A stretch of 64,000 bases of DNA from Rhodospirillales bacterium (lineage in GTDB: Bacteria > Pseudomonadota > Alphaproteobacteria > Rhodospirillales > Defluviicoccaceae). Under the pieces are notes generated by a model. That model worked only from the letters and a program-made list of their open reading frames with translations. It was not told where the DNA came from and did no database searches. Of the stretch, positions 58,661 through 64,000 are shown one piece after another. Position numbers and translations under genes: made by a program. The DNA lies in assembly GCA_016712375.1 (NCBI GenBank), contig JADJRE010000002.1:471927-535926 (forward strand), given 5' to 3'. Each line of letters begins with the position of its first letter. Within the stretch, counting starts at the first letter, position 1.

Positions 58661-58998
58661 GAATTCGTTTGCAATAGCAGACGTTTACTGAACACTGCTG
58701 CCGCTGGAAGCAGCAGCCCAGCCCGCCCAGTCAGCACCATGGAAGCAAGACACAGCAAAAAGCGGCGAACCTCAACGCGTTGGATGGCGGGTATCGATGA
58801 CGGTGACTGACACCTCAAGGTCCATCGCAGCTAGAGCCGAACTCGATGGACGGCTCGCGCCATTGTAGGACCGGAGGACCCCTTGCGACCGCGATTAGGT
58901 GCGGGCGCTGACCGCGAAATCGGCGTGGAAGGGGTTGGCCTGATCACTGACCGCGTCACCTCCTGGGCGATAATCAGTCTAGCGTGATCCGGCGGAGC
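58661..58998. other. Intergenic stretch without a supportable gene
   Basis: Between the tRNA fragment and ISNCY copy B I see only short frames. A small inverted pair (CTGCTGCCGCTGGAAGCAGCAG, centred near 58707) could act as a stop for the tRNA transcript. Confidence 0.4.
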
Positions 58999-60394
58999 TG
59001 TCGCTAACACGAGATATGTCCGGCGTAGGGAACAGATGATCTGTCCTGTTTTAGAACCGCTCGAAAGAGGGAGCGGTGATGAGGCGGACGGAGTGTTTCC
59101 AGGGAATACGCCTGATGAAGTTCGAGGAGGTTTACGGCCGGACCCGGACCGGGATGTTGAGCCAGGAGGAAGCGGCGGAGATCTTGGGGATCTCGGAGCG
59201 GACGTTTCGGCGCTGGCGGGGCCGGTTCGAGGCCGAGGGGGCGGACGGGCTCTATGACCGCCGGCTGGGCAAGGTATCGGCGAGACGGGCGGCGGTCGAT
59301 GAGGTGATGACGGTGCTGGAGCTGTTCGACACCCGCTACTGGGATTTCGGCGTCAAGCACCTGCACGAGACGCTGGTTGCCGCGCATGGGTTTCGGCGCA
59401 GCTACAACTGGCTCAGGATCACCCTACAGGCGCACGGCCGCGTCACGCCGGCGCCCCGTCGCGGCGCGCATCGGCGCAAGCGGCCCAGGCGGCCGATGGT
59501 CGGCATGATGCTGCACCAGGATGGCTCGCGCCACGAGTGGGTCGCGGGCGAGATGTGGGACCTGATCGTGACCATGGACGACGCCAGCTCCGAGATCTAC
59601 TCGGCCTTCTTCGTCGCCGAGGAGGGGACGATGTCGACGTTCCTTGGGCTTGAGGCGGTGATCGCCGAACGTGGTCTGTTCTGCTCGCTCTACGCCGATC
59701 GCGGATCGCATTACTGGCACACGCCGGAGGCCGGCGGCCCGGTCGACAAGGACAACCCCACCCAGGTCGGCCGCGCGCTGGCGCAGCTCGGCATCGAGCT
59801 GATCCCCGCCTACTCGCCCGAGGCCAGGGGGCGCTCGGAACGGATGTTCGGCACCTTAAGAGAAGCGCCTGCCCCAGGAACTGCGCGTTGCCGGTATTAC
59901 CACCATGGAGGCCGCCAACCGCTTCCTCGAAGAGAGTCTATCTTGCCAGCCCACAACGCCTGTTTCGCCAGCTCCGGAAGACGCCGGCTGGGCGTTCGTG
60001 CCGTTCGCCGGCACCCTCGAGGACATCCTGTGCATCCAGGAGGAGCGGGTCGTCGGTAACGACAACACGGTGCGCTACAAGAACCGCACGCTGCAGATCC
60101 CGGCCGATCGCCATCGTCACCACTACGTCAAGGCGACGGTGCGCGTCCACGAATACCCCGACGGTGGCCTGGCCGTCTTCTACGGCCCCCGTCGTCTCGC
60201 CACCTACGCCGCCGACGGAAGCTTCGTCGACGGCTCCGATCGGCAAGCGGCGTGAACCGCTTCGACGCCGCAAGGGCCTGTGGATTTATGGACAACGCTG
60301 CCGCGTTGCCCACAACCCCACAGGCCCAACCACCGCAACAGAAGCGGTCAATTCATTTGGTACCTAAACCGGACAGTTCAGTTTGTTATCGACA
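58999..60394 (+). mobile_element. ISNCY-type insertion sequence, copy B
   Basis: Ends begin TGTCGCTAACA and finish TGTTATCGACA, inverted repeats of the TGT...ACA form. A 17-base direct repeat with one mismatch flanks it (58982-58998 and 60395-60411), long for a target duplication. Confidence 0.75.
59079..60255 (+). CDS. ISNCY-family transposase (copy B), frameshifted near the end
   Basis: FEEVYGRTRTGMLSQEEAAE and ILGISERTFRRWRGRFEAEG form the helix-turn-helix, GLYDRRLGKVSARRAAVDEV follows. The rve-type core contains MMLHQDGSRHEWVAGEMWDL, VTMDDASSEIYSAFFVAEEG, YADRGSHYWHTPEAGG and IPAYSPEARGRSERMFGTL. Shifts near 59862 and 59940 precede AFVPFAGTLEDILCIQEERV and VRVHEYPDGGLAVFYGPRRL. Only the last quarter is disturbed and otherwise it is full length. 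Confidence 0.85.
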
Positions 60395-60491
60395 GCGTGA
60401 TCCGGCGGTGCTTGGCCGACAGCGTGACGACGTCTAACATCCGGTCGTGCCGCATCGTGCGGCAGCTTTCGTCGGAAGCAGTCTCTGCTCC

Positions 60492-61235
60492 ATGGGCCAT
60501 GATGACATCGCGCTCGGCATCATGTGCAAGGCGCCGATCGACGGCGCCTGCAAGACCCGGCTGTGTCCGCCTCTGACGACGTTTGAGGCAGCCGAGATCT
60601 CGCGATGCTTCATTGCCGATGTGTCAGCTGCGATCGAGGCGGCGGGAGCGCCGGGCGTTGCCGTCTATACACCCGTGGGAGCAGAGGCCGCTTTCGACAG
60701 GCTCCTGCCTTCCCGGTTCTCGATGCTCGCGCAACGCGGCAACGATCTTGGCGAGCGGCTGTTGCACGCGACCGATGATCTTCTGTCCGTCGGCTGTGGC
60801 GGCGTCTGCTTGATCAACTCCGACAGCCCGACGCTTCCATCGGCGCTGCTGAAGCAGGCGATCTCAGTCCTGCGGCAGCCCGGCGACCGGATCGTGCTCG
60901 GGCCGGCCATCGACGGCGGCTATTATCTGATCGGACTGAAACAGGCGCACGCCGCGCTCTTTCACGGCGTTGCCTGGAGTACCAGTCAGGTTCTCGCGCA
61001 AACGCTGGCGCGCGCGGCAGAAGTTGGGGTTCCGGTATCGCTGCTGGCGATGTGGTACGACGTGGACGATCTCGGTTCCTTGCAGCTGCTGTTGCACGAG
61101 CTGTTCGGCGGCGGCAATCCGCTGGCGTTTGACGGCCTCGTCGGCTCGCCGGCGCCGCGCAGCCGATCCTATCTCGAAAACCTGCTGCGGACCTCGGGAG
61201 CGCAGCGGCTCGGCTTTGCGTCATCGGTCGCCTGA
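60492..61235 (+). CDS. DUF2064/TIGR04282-type glycosyltransferase-like protein
   Basis: A 247-residue CofC-like nucleotidyl/glycosyl transferase fold. Motifs: IALGIMCKAPIDGACKTRLC, RGNDLGERLLHATDDLL, CLINSDSPTLPSALLKQAI, VLGPAIDGGYYLIGLKQAH and WYDVDDLGSLQLLL. ATG 60492 is taken because this family begins just before the K-x-P-x-x-G-x-x-K-T-R-L motif. It heads a four-gene plus-strand operon. Members are often paired with a family-2 glycosyltransferase, which is present at the end of the window. Exact product unknown. Confidence 0.82.
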   Translation: MGHDDIALGIMCKAPIDGACKTRLCPPLTTFEAAEISRCFIADVSAAIEAAGAPGVAVYTPVGAEAAFDRLLPSRFSMLAQRGNDLGERLLHATDDLLSVGCGGVCLINSDSPTLPSALLKQAISVLRQPGDRIVLGPAIDGGYYLIGLKQAHAALFHGVAWSTSQVLAQTLARAAEVGVPVSLLAMWYDVDDLGSLQLLLHELFGGGNPLAFDGLVGSPAPRSRSYLENLLRTSGAQRLGFASSVA

Positions 61236-61240
61236 ATCAG

Positions 61241-62614
61241 GTGCCTGCGATGTCCTTATTCCTATTCCCGGCGACGGACAGGCGACAACTGGCTCTGATC
61301 GTCGGGTTGGGAGTGGCGCTGGTGGCGCTCAATCGGTTGGCGCTCGCGGTCCACGACCGGTGGGACGCCGATTACGGCTTCGTCGCCGTGGTCCTCCTCC
61401 AGGCAGCGATCTATCTCCTGGCCGCCACGGTGGTGCAGCGGGCACCAGGCGGCGTGGCGATGGTTGCAATCGTTGTCGGCGTCGCGGCCGCTCTGCGGCT
61501 GTCGCTCCTGTTCGAGCCGCCAATCCACTCCACTGACGTGTATCGCTACGTCTGGGACGGCCGCGTTCAGGCGGCAGGAATCAATCCTTATCGCTACATT
61601 CCGGCCGATGGCGCGCTGGTCGCGCTGCGTGATGACGCGATCTACCCCAACATCAACCGCGCTGACTATGCGGTCACGCTCTACCCGGCGGCGCAGATGG
61701 CATTCTGGTTGTTCAGCCGCATTGCCGAAACGGTATGGGCGATGAAGCTCGGCTGGCTGGTGCTCGAAGCCGGCGCGATGTTCGCGCTCGTCCGCCTGCT
61801 TGCCCGACTCGGGCGCTCCGCCTCCCAACTCATGCTCTATGCCTGGCACCCGTTGCCGGTGTGGGAAATCGCCGGTGACGGGCATGTGGACGGCGCAATG
61901 CTCGCCTTCATCGTCTTCGCGCTGGTGGCATGGGCGGCAAGGCGCCGCCTGCTGGTCGGCGCACTCCTCGCCTTTTCGGTACTGTTCAAGCCGCTCACCG
62001 TCGCGGCCATTCCCGCCTTCTGGCGACGATGGGACTGGCGCGTACCAGCGGCTTTCCTCGCCGTGGCGGCGTTCGCGTACTTGCCTTACGCCAATCATCT
62101 TGGAACCGGTGTGATTGGTTTTCTGCCTCAATACCTTGGTGAAGAAGGGATTGCCGACGGGCAGGGCTTTCTTCTATTGCGGTTGCTGGCCTTGTTCATC
62201 GGACCGCTGCCGACCGTGGCCACATGGATTTATCTTATCCTCTGCGGAGCCTTGCTGGCCGGCCTGGCGGCCATCTTCGTGGCGAATGATCACGCCGATA
62301 TCGTGACCACGACAAGGCAGGCGCAGGTGCTGATTGTTGCCTTCCTGTTCGTTCTCTCCCCCAATTACCCGTGGTACTTCATCGTCCTCGTGCCCCTGGG
62401 GTGTCTCTCGCCGTGGCTTCCGGCGCGCGTTCTCACCCTCCTCAGCGTGATCCTCTATGCCGCTCCTCCGCTTGATGTCGATCCCTGGACCGTCACCGTT
62501 CAGAGCGCACTTTATGGGAGCGTGATGGCGGCTCTGGTGGTCGATCTGTGCAATCGTCGCCACCTAGACAGAAAGATGTTGAAGCCAGAGCGGAGTTGGA
62601 TGCGTGAGCACTGA
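61241..62614 (+). CDS. Multi-pass membrane glycosyltransferase (GT87/mannosyltransferase-like)
   Basis: A 457-residue protein with about ten hydrophobic segments (LALIVGLGVALVALNRLAL, FLLLRLLALFIGPLPTVATW, VLIVAFLFVLSPNYPWYFIV). The first loop carries HSTDVYRYVWDGRVQAAGIN, an aspartate motif like the catalytic loop of GT-C enzymes that use polyprenyl-phosphate sugars. YAWHPLPVWEIAGDGHVDG is also typical. GTG 61241 or ATG 61250 could be the start. It follows the DUF2064 gene after 5 bases and overlaps the radical SAM gene. Confidence 0.75.
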   Translation: MPAMSLFLFPATDRRQLALIVGLGVALVALNRLALAVHDRWDADYGFVAVVLLQAAIYLLAATVVQRAPGGVAMVAIVVGVAAALRLSLLFEPPIHSTDVYRYVWDGRVQAAGINPYRYIPADGALVALRDDAIYPNINRADYAVTLYPAAQMAFWLFSRIAETVWAMKLGWLVLEAGAMFALVRLLARLGRSASQLMLYAWHPLPVWEIAGDGHVDGAMLAFIVFALVAWAARRRLLVGALLAFSVLFKPLTVAAIPAFWRRWDWRVPAAFLAVAAFAYLPYANHLGTGVIGFLPQYLGEEGIADGQGFLLLRLLALFIGPLPTVATWIYLILCGALLAGLAAIFVANDHADIVTTTRQAQVLIVAFLFVLSPNYPWYFIVLVPLGCLSPWLPARVLTLLSVILYAAPPLDVDPWTVTVQSALYGSVMAALVVDLCNRRHLDRKMLKPERSWMREH

Positions 62615-63674
62615 ACAATCCGCGCCGCTTCGTCCCGTTGACCAGCAGCGGTACTTCGAGGGGGCTGGGCCTGACCGGACCGACTCGGCAATGGCCGATC
62701 CGGTGTGCCTCTATCTGGAAACGACCAACCGCGCTGTAACCTGCTGTGCACGACCTGCCCGCGGACATTCGAGGACCTGGAGCCGCCAGCGGACATGAGC
62801 TGGGAGCTGTTTACCCGCATCGTCGATCAGTTCCCAAGCATCGAACGCGTCGTGCTGCACGGCATCGGCGAGCCGATGCTGGTCGACGATTTGCCGCGGA
62901 TGATCCGTTATCCGACAAGCGCGGGGCAGCTACGTCCTCTTCAACTCCAACGGAACGCTGCTCACCGCAAAGAAGGGGCGCGAGTTGATGGAGACGGGCC
63001 TCGATGAACTCCGCATCTCGCTCGATGCGGCGGACGCCAGAAGCTTCCGGGTGGTGCGGGGGCGCGACTACTTTGATCGCATCGTCCGTCAGGTTCGCGC
63101 CTTCACCGCATTGCAAGCGGAGATCGGGGCGGCGCTGCCGAAGGTTTCGCTTTGGCTGACCGGTCTAAAGGAAACCTTTGGCCAGCTGATTGCTTTCATC
63201 GAGCTGGCGCACGCGATCGGCGTCGGCGAGGTCTACTTGCAGCGCCTGGTCTATTTCCCGGAAGGGCAAGGCTTGGCGGCACCCGACCAGGCGCTGTTCG
63301 AGAGACTGACGCAGGCCGAGTCGGAGCATATCTCCGCCGCCGAAGCGACGGCGCGGCGGCTCGGCATTGCCTTCAACGCCTCGGGTGCAACCGAGCCTGG
63401 CACCAGTCTGGCGAGGCGAACGGCAGATCAGCCCTGGTCGCTGTGCCGGCGGCCCTGGACGCTGATGTACTTCACCGCCCATGGCCGGGCGATCCCCTGT
63501 TGTATTGCCCCGTTCTCGATGCGGGGGTACGAGCACTTCACCCTTGGCGACGCAACCCAAGAAAGCCTGCGGGCGATCTGGGACGGGGAGCGCTATCGCG
63601 AGTTCCGGCGACGCTTGCTGAGCGACGATCCGCCGCCCACTTGCGCAAATTGCGGCCTGCGATGGAGCCTTTAG
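62604..63674 (+). CDS. Radical SAM protein with C-terminal SPASM-like cysteines, frameshifted
   Basis: GTG 62604 overlaps the previous stop. After a two-base loss near 62735 the cluster motif reads CNLLCTTCPRTFEDLEPP (C-x3-C-x2-C), then ERVVLHGIGEPMLVDDLPRM. A second break near 62920 leads to YVLFNSNGTLLTAKKG and LDELRISLDAADARSFRVVR. The C-terminus has IPCCIAPFSMRGYEHFTLGD and CANCGLRWSL, the Cys layout of a SPASM/twitch auxiliary cluster. Restored length is about 356 residues. Substrate unknown; the neighbours suggest modification of a sugar or lipid-linked glycan, not of a peptide. Confidence 0.82.
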
Positions 63675-64000
63675 GCGCGCCCGGCCGTCCCATCGTTTCC
63701 GTCGTCATCCCGGCACTGAACGAGGAAGACCCGATCAGCGACGTCGTGCGCGAAGTGCGTGAGCAACCGGTCGACGAGATCATCGTGGTCGACAATGGCA
63801 GCACCGATCAGACCGCGGCGCGCGCATCCGCCGCCGGCGCACGCGTCGTATCGGAGCCGCGTCGCGGTTATGGCCGTGCCTGCCAGGCGGGCATCGCCGC
63901 GACCCGCGCGGATTGTGGCGTGATCGTTTTTCTGGACGGCGACGGCAGCGACTGCCCCGCCTTCATCCCGGCACTGCTCGCGCCGATTACCTGCGGCACC
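63662..64000 (+). CDS. Family-2 glycosyltransferase, 3'-truncated by window edge
   Basis: ATG 63662 overlaps the radical SAM stop. The GT-A start VSVVIPALNEEDPISDVVRE, then VDEIIVVDNGSTDQTAARAS, RRGYGRACQAGI and VIVFLDGDGSDCP, with the D-x-D, shows a dolichol-phosphate-mannose-synthase-like GT2. Only 113 codons are visible. Confidence 0.9.
   Translation, partial: MEPLGAPGRPIVSVVIPALNEEDPISDVVREVREQPVDEIIVVDNGSTDQTAARASAAGARVVSEPRRGYGRACQAGIAATRADCGVIVFLDGDGSDCPAFIPALLAPITCGT

Overview
The window is GC-rich DNA, most likely from an alphaproteobacterium (Rhodospirillales-like). This is inferred from the overall coding style and from the content: a type VI secretion system (T6SS) with TagJ, ClpV and a PpkA/PppA/Fha switch, a filamentous-haemagglutinin-type two-partner system, and many insertion sequences. 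No rRNA or housekeeping marker is present to fix the taxon. Many genes are broken by single-base shifts, often at runs of G or C, with intact protein on both sides. I read most of these as sequence errors, not decay, and annotate such genes as one span.

Layout. 1-8.0 kb is a T6SS cargo and toxin region: the end of an RHS polymorphic toxin with an AT-rich putative immunity gene, a VgrG with a scrambled 3' end, a truncated second vgrG, a putative nuclease effector between the two vgrG copies, and a membrane-anchored HExxH peptidase effector with a small putative immunity gene. 8.1-31.0 kb is the T6SS core as two divergent operons. The minus-strand operon reads tssA-tssB-tssC-hcp-tagJ-tssE-tssF-tssG-tssH, then cargo. 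The plus-strand operon reads TPR-methyltransferase-tagH-tssJ-tssK-tssL-tssM-tagF-pppA. All core sheath, tube, baseplate and membrane-complex genes are recognisable.

31.0-41.7 kb, on the minus strand, is a probable operon tpsB-tpsA-lipoprotein/CHAT protease-ppkA. It couples a two-partner secreted adhesin to a caspase-like CHAT protein and to a transmembrane Ser/Thr kinase that may also serve the T6SS, since pppA lies just across the convergent junction. An OmpA-type lipoprotein gene at 47.1-47.7 kb may once have been its neighbour.

41.7-52.1 kb is an insertion-sequence graveyard: IS1380, IS481, ISNCY, IS5, IS630, IS21, IS110, IS1182 and IS4 remnants. It encloses one non-transposon island, an ATP-grasp ligase preceded by short Trp/Gly/Asp-rich peptides. 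This looks like a ribosomally made, ATP-grasp-modified peptide (graspetide-like) locus and is the strongest candidate for something undescribed.

52.3-58.7 kb is the right part of an integrative element: small regulators, a repeat cluster resembling replication iterons, a P4-alpha-like primase-helicase, an excisionase-like protein, a ribbon-helix-helix protein and a tyrosine integrase. The integrase is split near its start by an IS630 element, with CTAG at both junctions. The integrase abuts a 3' fragment of a tRNA-fMet gene, which marks the attachment site. A second ISNCY copy follows. The final 3.5 kb is an operon for a DUF2064-type transferase, a membrane glycosyltransferase, a radical SAM/SPASM-type protein and a family-2 glycosyltransferase that runs off the window.
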